Shown: one piece after another, positions 34,301 through 49,300 of the stretch | How positions within the stretch are numbered: position 1 is the first letter of the stretch | How the letters are laid out: every line of letters starts with the position of its first letter | From: Maylandia zebra | Lineage: Eukaryota > Chordata > Actinopteri > Cichliformes > Cichlidae | Length of the DNA stretch: 64,000 nucleotides | Reading direction: 5' to 3' | Assembly (NCBI RefSeq): GCF_041146795.1 | Contig: NC_135185.1 | Span: 28,579,529-28,643,528 of the forward strand | Made by a program: the position numbers and the translations under genes | Notes under the pieces: model-generated | The model's input: the letters and a program-made list of their open reading frames with translations, nothing else | Told to the model about the DNA's origin: nothing | Database searches by the model: none

Positions 34301-37300
34301 CATGCGGTCTGTGTACAAGTTGAGGTCTCGCAGGGCCTGGTCTCTGGTGATGTTGCGTACCTCCTCCAAGCTGCGAGTAAGATCCTTAGCTAGGGGTCTC
34401 ATAGCTATGCTCTCTATCTCCCTGTTCATGATAATGGAGCCTGCAGCCAAACACTGGACAGGAACAAGCAGAGATAATATAATTATGCACAGAGAATTAA
34501 ATTGTTTACGATGGCACACTTGGCATTCAAAAAACTCAGTGTGTGAAAAAAAAAAAATTAAATATCATTTTGTTTTGAGCCAGAGAAAGGTCATTTTTTC
34601 CCAGATTGATGAAGTTGTGAATACACTACCTCGGCTCCAAACCACAGTTGCCCTGCCAAGTTGTCATGACGAATCTCCTCGGGGAACTTGACACAAAAAT
34701 CTCTGTTGGCCCGGTCGAAGGGGATACATTCATCCATGATCTGACTGATGATGTTCAACACGTTGTCCTGCAGATGAACACGGGAGTGACAGAAAACTAA
34801 ATTGAACTAGTGGCAGAGAAAAACACGAGCGAGTGAAAGTCTGTTCTTGAAAAGCGTTTTTTTGTTTTGTTTTGTTTAACTAATCTTGGTCAATAATCCG
34901 TGCTTAAACATCGGTCACCCTTTCAAGAAGGCCATTATAGCGCAGTGTCTGAGGACCATTGATTAGGACGTGAATGGGAACAACTTGACAAACACATGAG
35001 ACCATTATGGCCCTCACAGCTACATTTTCCTTCAATAAAAACATTGAACTAAAGCCCATAATTCCAGCAGTGAAAATGCACTGTCACATACAACAAGAGC
35101 TAATCAAGAGCTTATGTGCCGCTGGCATGTACAACAGCCATAACAATGACTTACAATGAGCCTTTCACTCAACCGCAGCTGCACTGTGCACTGTAATCTT
35201 GTCGGGCACAGCACTGCGTCTTTCTCTGCTCGCCCCGAGGAGAGAGATTAAAAAGCTTTGAGAGGGAGAGCTTAACCACTGATTCCTTTATGGCTGTGTT
35301 CTGCACATGTGTCTGGGGCCGGTCCAAGTGCCACCTCAACGTCTGTGAGCGCCTCCCAGCAGGGGACACTGGTGATAACCTTCACTTATGTTTGTTTCCA
35401 CGTATTCAGGAGTTGCGACTGCAGCGACACCCTGAATATGACACAAGACTAGCTTCCTTCCTCCTTTTTTTTTTTTAAGCCCATCTCACTCTCCTTATTG
35501 TCCTCATCTGGCCTCTTCTCTGCCTGTCTCTTATGTTTCTCCATCCATCTCAATCTTTGTCCATTTTGAAAGGCACACGCACGCCTGTTCCAGCAGGCCA
35601 CACTGTAAGAACAGCAGTGCCAACATAATGTGAGCAGCATGCCAGCAACCCCCGCAGAGGTCCATGAATAAGAGCTGATAGCTGCAGTGGCAGGTTCAAG
35701 CACAACATTTTGGCTTGAATGTACTTGCTTTCTATTCTTAGGGCCTCTGGGCTATGGGGTATCATGCTGCTTCAGTCATTCTCAAAAAACCTTAATGCCT
35801 TCGAGAGAAGCCACTCTAAAAAGCCTCCTCTCTAAATGTATAAGTGCTTAGGAATGGCTGTTAAATATTTTCATTGAAAAAAATCAGAGACTAATTAAAA
35901 ATCAGCCTAATTGAGAATATAATGGAGAAGAAAAAAAAGGTGGCAGCACGGCAGAGGGAAGGATGGAGAGGAAAGAGAACAGTCGGGGATCAAGTGATGA
36001 CCTTATTAGGTGGTTCTCCCCGTGCGCTCTGCCAGTGGGGAGGAGGCTAAGGCACAACAGGTCACATGAAAACCTCCCCTACCACCTCTAGGTCTTTCAG
36101 CATGACGCAGCATAGCAGCCATCACTCATGCCCAGCATCACCCGCTAATCTCCTCTCAGCCTTGACCTCATGAAAACCTGCAACAATGCGCTGCACGAGC
36201 ACATAAATAACCCACCATGAATTCACACCTTAAGATTCTTGTTCTGTGGCTCAGATTCAACCTGATTTATATTCAGAAGATTAAAATGAGACCAATAAAC
36301 CAACTCTAATCCCAAAAGGAAATCATCTCACGTTATAAAATGCCTCTTTCTAAAGAAGCCACTCCGGTAATCATTTACAGAGAGCCCACGTGACACAGGG
36401 CTCTGTGTTATCAGAGCAAAGTTAACTGTGTCAACTGATGGCTTCCAAGCAAAGTCTACTTATCTCACTTATCAGCAAGACTGTTTCATGCAGTGTTTAC
36501 TAAGGCAACAGTCATATCACCGCGCCTGTGTCCGGAAAGGGATAATAGTGGCTGTCTTTATTTTTAGTTGAGAGGCCAAATCAGGTTAGAGTCAGGAAAT
36601 CATGTAAATTACATTAAAACAAGCAAAGGAAATCAAAACCAAACCCAAAATCGGGGTTAATTTACCTAAATTACAGATTCGCGTATCTACATGCATTGCT
36701 TGTAATAAAAGACAGTGAAAGTTTTGCTTGTTATCTGCCAACCTGACAGGATCTGAACTGGTTGACCAGCAGGGTACATCTCTGAGGGTCCTTCCTGCCG
36801 TCAAGGCTATCCAGCTCTGTGGCCACCTGGTTCAGCTCTTCATCGGCGTAATAGAACTGGGCCAAGAGCTGAGGGTCTGTCCTCTGCACAGAAACACAAA
36901 GCAGTAATTTCAGTATTTGACAATCAAAGCAAGGCAATGTAAATGGCATAAGCTTATAAGTTTCAATTACTTTATGATGTGTATTTATCCTTTTATCACT
37001 GACTGTTATTTCTTACCATCGTTCATCTATAGAGATTAGGGGTATTATTTCTATTCACTTCTGGGTTTAACTATTGTGCCTCATCCATCACATAAAGCCT
37101 CTTCTCACTTTTTGATAAAGGTAGCCTTAGCTACAAAATTAGCATATTAGTATTATACTAGTATATTAGCATTTTCTGCAAATAATATAATATAATTGGC
37201 CATCTTTAGGCATATTTGAGTATTCTGGGTATTAAAACATAAGCACTGAATGGAATTATTAGAGACAGAAAGCATTTGAAATCATCCTGAGTGACACTGA

Positions 37301-40300
37301 TCCCCCAGAGCAGTAGTTTCTGAATGTTACTCTGTCAGACAATTAAAAAACCATGAAGTGTTCATTTAATATTTTAGTGAATGTCTTTCATTTAGTAAAC
37401 ATTATTAACTTAGCGGCAAAGCAAGCAGTTCAAAAAGGTTGAGCACCCCGCCTGGTTCTGGACGGGGCACAAGGCACAAAGTCATCTGACCTAATCTTAC
37501 ATGTCATAAAAAGCACAGTGTTTACAGAAGAAATCACTATACATGAAAGCAAACAACAAAACCTTTACTAGAAACAATACAGACAAGGTAAAGCAAGGAC
37601 TTGGAAGTCTTCAGACACTTTGGTAAGATGTTTGACTCCTGACCCAGATGTCGATATATAAAATATGTCACGTAACTGTTGTGTTTTTACTTTCACAACA
37701 GTCGCTGATATCATCTACCCATGCATTTTCTTAACAGCTTATCTTCTTCAGGGTCAACTCTGGACAGGTTGCCAGTCACAGGGCTAACAGCATGATCGCT
37801 ACCGATGGCTTTTGTGATCATTCTTATGAAGATACATATACTCAAACTGACTTTAGCATTCAGTGCACACTTTATGGTTATGTCTTAGTGTTAGCCTGGA
37901 TTGGATTTAGACAGACACTCATGCATCTTACCACAGGCCTTTTTCGCAGCAACCCTCTCACATTAAGCAGCAGGGAAACACAGGTGTTACTAACGACAGT
38001 GGCGAAGGTTCTGCTCGGGTTTAAATATGATTAATAACACCTGTGTTACCTAACCTTTCATAACAAAATTGGTGCTGTTTAAAATGCCCTAAAAATAAAA
38101 CACAAGAAGTCATCCAATAGCGGCCATTGTGTTGCGTTTATCAGACATTTGTTACTAAAAAACAGAAAAATTGACGCTCTGCTCACTTAACAAAACGCTA
38201 CGGTTATACAGCTGAAGCTAAACAAGATTTTTGGATGGATTTGTTGGGTCGGTGAGTCACTCACACTCAGGATTTGAAGGGGGAATTTCTAACAGCTGAG
38301 CAAAAAAACAAAACAGATTTCTAGCTGAAAGATGATGTCACGATTCAAAATGGATTTCCTAATTATATTACTTTCATTACAGGGTGTAGATCATTATTCA
38401 TCATTGTATGCTCTCTCTCTTGTTAACTGTATGCATTGAGCCTTGTGTTTGGTTGATTATTACTGATTATTATTTCTCCTTAAACATGGCAACATTTAAG
38501 GGAATTAAGTGGAATAAGATTTATTGCCAAGAAGCATAGTTACAATAAAGAACCACCCTGCAAATAGAAAGGAAACCAAGTAAAAGTAATAAAAAATATT
38601 TTCTAATTTGCTCTTCAACTCTTTACTGAGGAACTAATAATCAAGTAAGAGAACTGTATGTTGTATTCATTCATTACCACTTGTAGACTGCACAGTGGAT
38701 TTCTAGGTATAAATACATTTTGTTCTCTATCTTACCACTTTCTGCGTAGGCTGTACAAGTCAGTGGTATAATGTATTAAATCTCTGTTGTTATTAATGTT
38801 GTTTTACCACTTAACCTTTTGTTAACAGGTGGAGTGTTTATGTAAACGTACTTTGTACCCAGCTGTCAATTTAACGCTTCAAGGCAACTTTTCATTTCTC
38901 ATACAGGAGCTAATCTCACACGAAAGGAGCAAAATAAAAAGAGCACAACAGAGGGAGAAGTCACGCCAAAGCAATTAAGCACTAACAGGACACAGAGGAC
39001 GTATAACAAACCAACATACTGCTGATCTTTAGGGACAAAAATAAAATCAGGTAAGTAGGGCGCTGTAAAGGCCAGCGTAACGCAGGTTGCTTTCCCATTT
39101 GCTGGGATTGATTTGTGAGAAATACAATAGAAATTCATATTCGTACATACGCACATTTCACAAACACATACAGTATGAGGAAATAAATGACTAACCCTGC
39201 TAAAATCTAAACAAAAGGAGCTAACAAAGGTTTATAAGCAATGCTGTGCAAAAGTCTTGAGCCACACCTTATTTCTTTAAGTTTTGTTAGGAAAATAAGA
39301 AATCTGAGCAGTGTTTAGAGGCGCAAACATATGAAGGGCATTCAGAGTTGTTCTTTCAAGTTTGGCCACATTTTCTGTCCTCTATCAAGATGATCCAACA
39401 CTGCTTCAATAATGCTGAACTTGGGGCTCCTGTGTGTGTATTTTTTTTCCTATCCAGGAACAATTTTACTCCATTTGGGGTCATTGTCATATTGAATAAT
39501 GAATCTGTTGCTTTCCAGATCGTACTGTATGGTGGATCCAATCTGACAATAACTTTTCTGCACTCATAATTTTAATTCTGACAAGATCCCCAACATGACT
39601 GGCTGAAAGACAGACCCAAACCATGACAGAGCCTCCACCGTGTTAGAGATGGCTACAGACACTCACTGTTGTACCCATCTCCTGATCTCCCCCATACATT
39701 TGACCCAGAAATTAACATTTTGGGTTCATCACTCCATAAGACATGTAACCACTGATTTTCACTCCGGTTATTGGGCCATGTATCCAGTCTTTGCTTAAAG
39801 ACTTGACTTTCAGATACTGTTCAACAACCTTTCATAGTTTTCAGCCCTGTCACTTCTTTGTGCCATGATATGTCATGTTTTCAGATAATATATCTTTGGG
39901 AATTACATTGTTGGTGCAAAAACTATTTCACGCCCATCAAACTGTGTTAAAACTGTGAAAATAAAAACGTTTTGAAATACCCTCAGAAAGCGTGGAAAAC
40001 TAACTAAACTGCTTAAGGCAACTTTAAGAAATTACAAGAAATTTTGGCTCCTTGGAAGCAAAATACAAGGAAATGAGGAGTGGCGCAAGACTTTTCCACA
40101 GTACTGTGGTATAAAAGCTCCCTGGAAGAGCAGGTGTAATTAGAGAGCCTAGCGCTGGTGGATATCTCCTGCCATGTGCTCTTCACTGTGGCGAAAACGC
40201 ACAACACAGCAAATCACTTCAAGGCTTAGCGCGAAGCACACACACACAGCCACAACACACCAGGCAGAAAAAGATACGTTAAAAAAATGGAAACACAACA

Positions 40301-43294
40301 ACGGTTCATCTATAATTGCAATTCAAACTTAACTGGACAATCTAGATACCAAATTTCCATTTCAAGTGTGCACAAACGCATACACACACATCCTGCGAAG
40401 GGCTTCTGTTAACCAAAAGGTTAATGGTTCTGAAAACGGCGACCACATACCGATGTGCATCATCACAAACCACGCAGCCTCAGTGATGGCACAGGAGCTC
40501 AAAAGGCCAGCATGACTGTGCAGACTGGAAGCAGAGAGAGCTGCACCAGTAAACATTTGCCTGCTGTGCACTGACGGGAAGTGTTTTTTTATGACGTGAA
40601 AAACCAGAGAATACTGGTATTTATCGGAACCTCTCACAGGATCTTTTCCCTTAAGTTTGCAGTGTTTCCTGTTGCACGATGCTCTCCCCATGGAGGCGTG
40701 CTTCTCTCTCTCTCTGAATATGATACATGGTGCTGTTCCCTCACTCTCTTGCTCATTAATAATGAAACAAACAGCAAGAAGAAAACAGAGATATCTCCTA
40801 CAGCTGGGTCGCATTATTACTGCGAGGTGGAAAAACTACTGTGAACATGCTGCTCTAGAAAGGTTATTAGCAGTAACCAAACACGTCCTGGCAATCCTAA
40901 TTAACACGTAGCGCACAATAAAAGAACATTTTGTACATTTTTTTTGTCAAGGTCAAACTTTTATTAGATGACAATGCAATCACAAGGAAGATAATGTGTC
41001 TTTCCCAGGTAAAGACCCATGTTAAGATGACTGGAGAACAGCGGCACTAAAGTGAAGCAGATCAGCATTTCAATTCGAGCTTAGGGCTCTTTCAGTAGGG
41101 CAGATGTTTGTCATTGCCAATACGACACCCACTTTGTATCCAAACACAGCTTTTCAACTTGCTACGAGTAAAATCAATAATATCCCAGCACATTTTGTTC
41201 ATGTGTGTGAATTTTTATGCAATGTTTCATATGCCGTGTTATGTTTACTGAATAAGATGGAAGCAGGGAGCAGAGAAGGCCTTCACAAGGTTGCTTTACA
41301 CCCTACTTACATAGACTATAAATGAATACATGATAAATCCAGGGTAATACTAAAAATATTTTCATGAATGAAAATGTTTTCAGTGACTTCAATCTGTTTA
41401 TGAGGATAAAAACACCCAAATTGTGAGAAAAATGGTAGATTTATACAGGAAAAGTCAGATCACTGAGACTAAAGGCAGACTTCTGGGGGAAAAGGCCATT
41501 AAATGTTAGTAAAAGTCATAATTCTAAGATTATCAAGATTTTTTTAGTGGTCCAAAGTTGAGTGAGCATTTTTTACAAGCACTCTTTAAATCTTTAAATG
41601 ACCATTTGTTCAACCATTTTTTTAAGTGACAAAACAGTTTAGGAAAGAAGAGAAGATGAGCTTTACAGAGATAAGCTGTGTATCACGGTAGCACAAAGTA
41701 ATCACTGCTATCTTAACACTGACAGAAAATCCCCAGCTCCGCCTAGTTTTTACCATGTGAGCTTCACATTACCTTACTCCTTGACTATGTTGGGAGGGAG
41801 AGAAAATTCATATGGTTCCTGAAAGATGAGATAAGTCCATCAGGTCTGCATGAAACTTGGGTGATAAAGGGTTAAAGGGAATATCATCTGATACTGATGT
41901 TTAGCTAATAAATAAATGCTTCTGTCATTTCATGAGTGTATTTGGCATCACTGTAATGGAAAAAAAAAATATATATATATATATATCTCTATCTATCAGA
42001 AGGCAACATTGCAGACATAGAGGACAGTTACAAGTACCTGGGGATCCCGCAGGCGAATGGGAACCATGAAGAGGCCGCTAGAAAAGCTGCAACCACCAAG
42101 TACCTGCTGAGGAGTCAGCTGAATGGTAAGAACAAGATCCGGGCCATCAACACATACGCCCTGCCCGTGATCAGGTACCCTGCTGGGGTAATAGGCTGGC
42201 CAAAGGAGGAGATAGAAGCCACTGACATAAAGACAAGAAAGCTCCTTACCATGCATGGAGGGTTTCACCCCAAGTCCAGCACCCTGAGGCTGTACGCTAA
42301 GCGGAAGGAAGGGGGCCGGGGACTGGTGAGTGTCAGCACCACAGTCCAGGATGAGACAAGGAACATCCAAGAATACATTGGGAAGATGGCCCCAACTGAC
42401 CGAGTGCTCAGTGAATACCTCAGGCAGTAGAAACCCAAGAAAGAGGAGGGAGACGAGGAACCATCATGGAAGGACAGGCCCCTGCACGGTATGTACCACC
42501 GGCAGATAGAGGAGGTGGCTGATATCCAGAAATCCTACCAGTGGCTGGACAAAGCTGGACTGAAAGACAGCACAGAGACACTAATCATGGCAGCACAAGA
42601 ACAAGCTCTGAGCACAAGATCCATAGAGGCTGGGGTCTATCACACCAGGCAAGACCCCAGGTGCAGGCTGTGTAAAGATGCCCCAGAGACAATCCAGCAC
42701 ATAACAGCAGGGTGCAAGATGCTAGCAGGCAAGGCATACATGGAACGCCATAACCAAGTGGCCGGCATAGTGTACAGGAACATCTGTGCCGAGTATAACC
42801 TGGAAGTCCCGAGGTCAAAATGGGAGATGCCCCCAAGGGTGGTGGAGAATGACCGAGCTAAGATCCTGTGGGACTTCCAGATACAGACGGACAAAATGGT
42901 GGTGGCTAACCAACCGGACATAGTGGTGGTAGACAAACAGAAGAAGACGGCCGTAGTGATCGATGTAGCGGTTCCGAATGACAGCAATATCAGGAAGAAG
43001 GAACACGAGAAGCTGGAGAAATACCAAGGGCTCAGAGAAGAGCTCGAGAGGATGTGGAGGGTGAAGGTAACGGTGGTCCCCGTGGTAATCGGAGCACTAG
43101 GTGCGGTGACTCCCAAGCTAGGCGAGTGGCTCCAGCAGATCCCGGGAATAACATCGGAGATCTCTGTCCAGAAGAGCGCAGTCCTGGGAACAGCTAAGAT
43201 ACTGCGCAGGACCCTCAAGCTCCCAGGCCTCTGGTAGAGGACCCGAGCTTGAAGGATAAACCGCCCGCAGGGGCGCGCTGGGTGTTTTTTTTTT

Positions 43295-43330
<36 letters not shown>

Positions 43331-46300
43331 CTAAGTGTCTCTGAATGTGTAGGCTAATGGTAAATGAACACAAACGAAATATTATTCATACAGGAATACA
43401 GCCAAATGATCGCAAGATGAGGTATTTATCCTCTTTGTCTAAATTCGACCTCTGAACAGAGAGAAAAGCTGTGACATCAGCAGTGGCAAGACAGGTCAGT
43501 TCGACTGGACAACTGAACAACAATGAGCGAGCCTATGATACAAATGTCAATGACCAAACAGGAAACAGGAGTGGGGGACAGTGAAAGACCTTTTTCTAGT
43601 CCGGACACAACACTTCTCACAGTCTGCCGGCATTCAGTTGGAGACTTTCTGAAGGATATAGGCCAACGCTGAAGAAGGAAGAAAAGAAGTGTTTGAGACA
43701 GACACCATGCTATAGCCTCCTCCTGCTGCATTCCTCACACAAGAGGAAACATTCCTGCAGCATTGCATCATGGGGGATAAGTCAAAGGCAAGCAGTGTTC
43801 ACGGCATGCTGATTTAGGTAAAGGCAGGAATGCGTGAGCTGTTTGGTCTACAGAACCATACAGCATTGAATAATAATTTAATAAGAGTTAGTACAAAGGT
43901 ATGAAAGGACTGAATTTCATGCAGTGTAGACGTCTGCATCAGCCCCCTTTTCTGACACTAGTGTGAAAACCTTTAAGACAGCTGCACCAGCTCAAGTGAA
44001 TTTAAATTTAGTTGAGTTATAATGTGCTACATGTGAACAGACACAACATTATCGGACTAATGCAGCCATTACAAAGACATACAGACTACAGCAGCCCATT
44101 TTCAAAACCTGAAAATCTTCTGCACCAAAACCTTTAATCTCATCTCATCCATTTTAGCCTTTTGACGTGAATCTCTTTCCCCAGATTCAAATTCAGGCAG
44201 GGGCCTTTCTGTGTTGAGTAAACATGTTTTCTCTTGGGGTAACTCACTTCATCCCACAACCCAATGACATACATGGCTTCATTAATTGGTGATTCTACAT
44301 TAGTTGTAGGTGTGATTTATCCCCCGCCTCCTGCCCCATGACAACTGGGATAGGTTCCAGGACCCCTGCGACCCTCAATTGGATAAGTGGAAGAAAATAA
44401 ATGGGTGGCTGTGTTGACACTGCAATTAAAACTATAAGTGATCTCCTGGGTTTTCAAGACTTGTACTCATTGTTCCAACTAACAATGCAACATCTGGTAT
44501 GAAATGCTCACAGCTGAAACAAGTCTGTCTGAAGGCGTGCCAAACTAGGCGTGCCTAGACAGGCATTATGCAAATGTGGCACATGGTTATGTAGATAAGT
44601 CATGGAATAAAAGCTTGGACTCCAAACAAGGAGTTTCAGGCAGTAGGAGTGGACTTAGGACCTTACAAACATTTTAACTGCACATGCTGTATATTCTGAC
44701 ACCCTCCAGGAGAGGCAAAACCCAAATTATTTTTTACATTAGCGCCCACTAGATGAAAAAAGACTCATAACTACATTTAAAAATAATAATGTATCTGCAA
44801 GGTCCCTTTTACACTCAGTAGTTAAGTGGTATCGACTGGAGAGCAGAACACATGTTCGTTAGAAACTGATGACATACTCACTGAAATAGCTTTACTGGCC
44901 TTTAAAAGTAAACCGATGACTTATTCACTAAAAAAGCTTTCCAGACCTTTGAAAGTAATAAAACACAGATCAGTCCTCTGTCACAGATTCAGATCCACAG
45001 TCTCCACTGGTAATATACTTTGTTACATGCGTCATGAGTCAATGATGATGTTACAGGCTCTTCTAAAAAAGCAAACAAAAATTAAAAAAGGCAAGCTATC
45101 CATTGGAAACAAGCGCCTGCGTTCATCTGCCTACATAAAAAAAACTTTGAAAGTTTAGAGAAAATTGTTAAAAGTTTTAGAATAACTGTGAAAATCTCTC
45201 TTAAAATTTCCTTAAAATAGCAGAGTCATATCGTGGTATAAAAGTTGTAAACATCTGGGGGTTTGACTCCCGAACTCGTGAGTTGTGTTATCATCATTCA
45301 ACACCAATGACAGCTCTACCTTGCGTGAGGAAATGATTCAGCAGATTTGGCTCTTGTCCCCTGTGGCGTGCCACTCTCCTGTTATAGTCCTGCTGTCACT
45401 TGTCCTGGGTGCCCTCTGTCTGGGATGACTCTAAATCTCCATCCACTGCGGTCAGAAACTCATCATTTTAGGTGACCAAGATCCCAAGATTTCATCCAGA
45501 GTGACAATTAGAGTAAAAACCCCTCAAACATCATTTCACAATGACTCAGTTGAATTTCTGCTGGGTTTTTTTGTTCAACGTTAACATCAATAACATGCGG
45601 TGTCGGCGTGACTCTCATTGAAACGTGCTACTGAAAGTTCCCTGCCGCTGTGTGATCAGCATTTTGATCATCTCAGCCAGCTCTTTTCTTGAGCTGCTGA
45701 TTTCATTCCTATTCAGACTGTGCAGATGATGACGGTTGTCAGGCTAATGCTTCATGAGCATCCATAGCATCGGTGCATGCACATTGAGCCCACTTGAGGG
45801 ACTTATGAGAAACCTTGCTGTGCCCTCCATACTCTATTCCAGGCTCAATTTGCTGCCTTCTGGCTTCCTTCCAACGATCAGAGGCAAATATTGTAGGGGG
45901 AAACCAGTTCACTCTGCTTCTTTCAGTCAGCTGGCAGACTGGCAAAAAAAAGAAAAAACAGAAAGCAGCTGAGAACAGTTCATCACCTTATTTATTATTC
46001 AGGACTCAGCATAAAAGCCATGGCAAGAGCAAGCCAATCTTTTTGGTAGAAAACAAGGAAACTTCTGCAACCATTATTTATGCCGTGTTATGCTGATTTA
46101 CTTCCAGTTATGTTGAGTCATTCCCTTCGTATTCAGCTCGCGTCAGGAGTTTCCTTCCTACCTCAGAGTTATTGATAGTCGGCTTTCATCCATAAATACC
46201 ACATTTTAAGATATTTAATACATAAATCTTTAACTGTGTTCATGTCTGAGGAGTATTTCTGCACAAACCAGCTGAAAGTTGATCTGGGTCCACAGCACGC

Positions 46301-49300
46301 TACCAACTTAACTGAGTGCACTGACTCAGTATTATCAAAGTGCTCAACCCATCTGGGCTGATGACATAATCTATGAGCCCGTCTGCTCTGTGAGGGATGG
46401 AAATAATCCGGTGTTGTATTACAGCAATGACCCAAGCATGTGCCCAGCACATGGTCCGAGCAGGCAGAGTGAACACACAAGTGCACTGAGGATTTAGGTG
46501 GCCCTGGGGCTTGTTCAGTATCCCACCCCCCCATGGTCATGTGGTGACACATGGGGACACCCCTCGTCCCAAAAACCTCAGCGTTCTTATGCAAGAAATA
46601 ATCTGGTTATACAATCCGGTAATGTTTTCTGGATCAAGGCTAGAGAAGGGAACGCTTTTTTAGATTTGATAAAATCACAACTTTTTTTTTTCCATGTATC
46701 GCTCGGTGTCCCAATCAGATGAAAGCATTCGTGGAGATGCTCAGACCCTTTTCTTATGCTGCGATGACCAGACTTTAAGAATTTTCCTGATTTTAATGAA
46801 TCAACACGCAAGTCCGGTAACGCACGTCCTCCCCGTAGTTTTGTCACACACTTCTAAGTCAATCGAGCTAATTCTGTCCACATACTGACTGTTGTGATCA
46901 CTGAATGAGAATGAGTATTGTCCAGGATGTCACACAATGACAGCCCGGGATAACTACAGTACTTGTGTGGGCAAACACACACCTCTGTTTGGCGTCGGTG
47001 GAGATTAAAGCTGCGGTTATGCCTGATGCATCAGTTATTGCGCACAGCAATTATGACATCAACGCAGCGTTGTAACCTTTTATACTTGAGCTTCACTTAC
47101 TGCTGTCTACCTCTAAATGACAGACGTCACTGCTGAGAAAAGTATATGCTACACGACTGTAATAGCAACAGAAGAGGTGATATAAAGGAACTATGTCATT
47201 CAAGCACAGCGACAATTATCGGTTTATCTACACTTTTCTGTAGACAGTCGCACATTTTGCTTTTGGTTGAGCAATCCCAGCACAGCTTCTGTGACAACTG
47301 GGAATCCAACTGATAGTCTGTAAATATGCTTTTAAAGGAAGACCAGTACATAGACTCATGCCTCCACGTCAACCAGTTTGCATGCATGCCACGTGATGCA
47401 GGTTACAAAATTAAACACACAACCACCTGACATTGGGTCATCAGCAATAATGACTACTTTTTATGCCACCATGAGCAAAGGTAACAACTGCAAGCGTAAA
47501 CTAAGCTTACATTTATGCCAGTCATCATGCTTGTGCACATGGCATTATACCTAAAAGCCCACTCCTGATACCTCAACGTCACTGCAAAACAGCTAGATGC
47601 ATACCCAGCATTAAAATTTAGATTAACATGATACAAAGGTAAGTGGAAAACTGCTAAACTTTTACTGAACACAGACTGTTTTGTTAGTCATGAACTGCAT
47701 TAACTTAAAGCCTCCCTTTAGCACCAGAAGTAAATTAGGCCTTGAAACATTGCAAAGTTTTCTAGTGTTGATAAAGAACGGCATTACTTCTGACTGCAAC
47801 CAAGTTACTGGCCATTCTCCCTCATTTCTCTCCCATCCTCTGCAGGTGGTAGGCAAAGCCCAAGGTGTGGGGGAGGGTACTTCATTCGCAGGTGCTTTGC
47901 TCATAGCCGTCAAAAATCCTACATTTTTAAAATGAAAAGAAATAAACGGAAAAGTCATGTTAAAAAGTTATTTTTAAAATGATCTTACGGCATTTTTGTA
48001 GCAATGAAAATAAATAAAACACTGGAACCCGATGCTTCCATAGGTTAGGGTTAAGGTTAGTTAGAAACCCCTCTGTCTGTGCAAGGGAAGTGTCGGGACA
48101 ACCTGTGTATTATCAGAAAAATACTGCACTGCGGGATTTAGTACTAGATGCTTCAATATGGATGGCAACAAATAAACACAAGTAACTGGTTTGTCAGTGG
48201 TTCACCCTGCAGCAAGATAATGACCCAAAACATTAGAGGAAGAGGACAAGGCAGGCTTCAGATGATGGAAAACCAGCAGTCTCCAGACTGAATCCCCATT
48301 TAGGTGAACTCGATAAAAGGGCGAAGCAAAGCAAACTAAAAGAACAATAGGTTTGGTGCTGAAACATCCAATGTGTTATTTCTTGTGGTCTGAGTTTAAA
48401 ATTTAGGATAACATAAGATATATTTTATTTATCCCATCATTGTTACATTCATGCATTACAGCTGCCAAACTACTAATCTGTATCTTTCCAATTCTTCAAA
48501 AACAGTTTTACCTATTACAGAGCATTACTGTGTCTAGAAGAAATTATAGATTTTCATATTGTTTCCCTTATTGTCACTATTATATTTATGTGCTCTCTCT
48601 TTTCATTTTAACTTAACCATACCAGTTTGCGCAATCTTTAAAAAAAATAGCTCTTGCTATTGAGGCCTTGAGTACATAAAAGCTACAGAAAAAACGACAC
48701 AAACTGATAATCTGATAATTACTTAAACAGTTAAGCAAAGAGTGTGTAAAGCATGAATGTTCTTAGTTATAAAATTCAGTAAGAAAAACCCCTACAGTGT
48801 TGATAAAAAGTTGCATTATTCTCAACTAAAGCCAAATCCAAAATCTAACCTAGAAATACAAGCCTACTATTCTCCTTTCCTTCTGTCACTCACATCCTCT
48901 GCTGGGAAGACAAAAGCCAAATCATGAGGGGTGGCGCTTCATTTACAGGTAATTCCAAGAACAGTCAAACTTATAAATACAGACAAAGGTGATCGTGATG
49001 TTTTTCATCAATGATAATGAAGAGAGCAATTTAAAAGGTACCAATGCCAATAAAAACAGGGTGCAGAAAAGTGTACATCCCCCTCAGTCAGGACTGAGAC
49101 TTGCTGATTCTCTGTGGTACTTCAAAATCTTACTGTTTTCCACGGCTACTTTCCTTCAATCATCGTGCCCTCACACCTCTTGGGTTCTGCTTACAGACCT
49201 GCAATGAATTTAAAAAGGCTTTCAATTGCCTGGCCTGCCTGAATCTGCACTAGGGTCAGCTCTCTAAATCCCAGCAGCTGACACCAAATCAATTACCACG

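Noticed and set aside
39300..40050. A host gene read from the Tc1 segment
   Set aside because: Transposase remnants, stops and inverted ends show a dead DNA transposon.
40362..40814. 150-residue minus-strand open frame in zfyve28 intron 1
   Set aside because: No recognisable domain and no homology; random length for this size of intron.
42640..43218. 192-residue minus-strand open frame
   Set aside because: Antisense of the Rex6-like endonuclease region.
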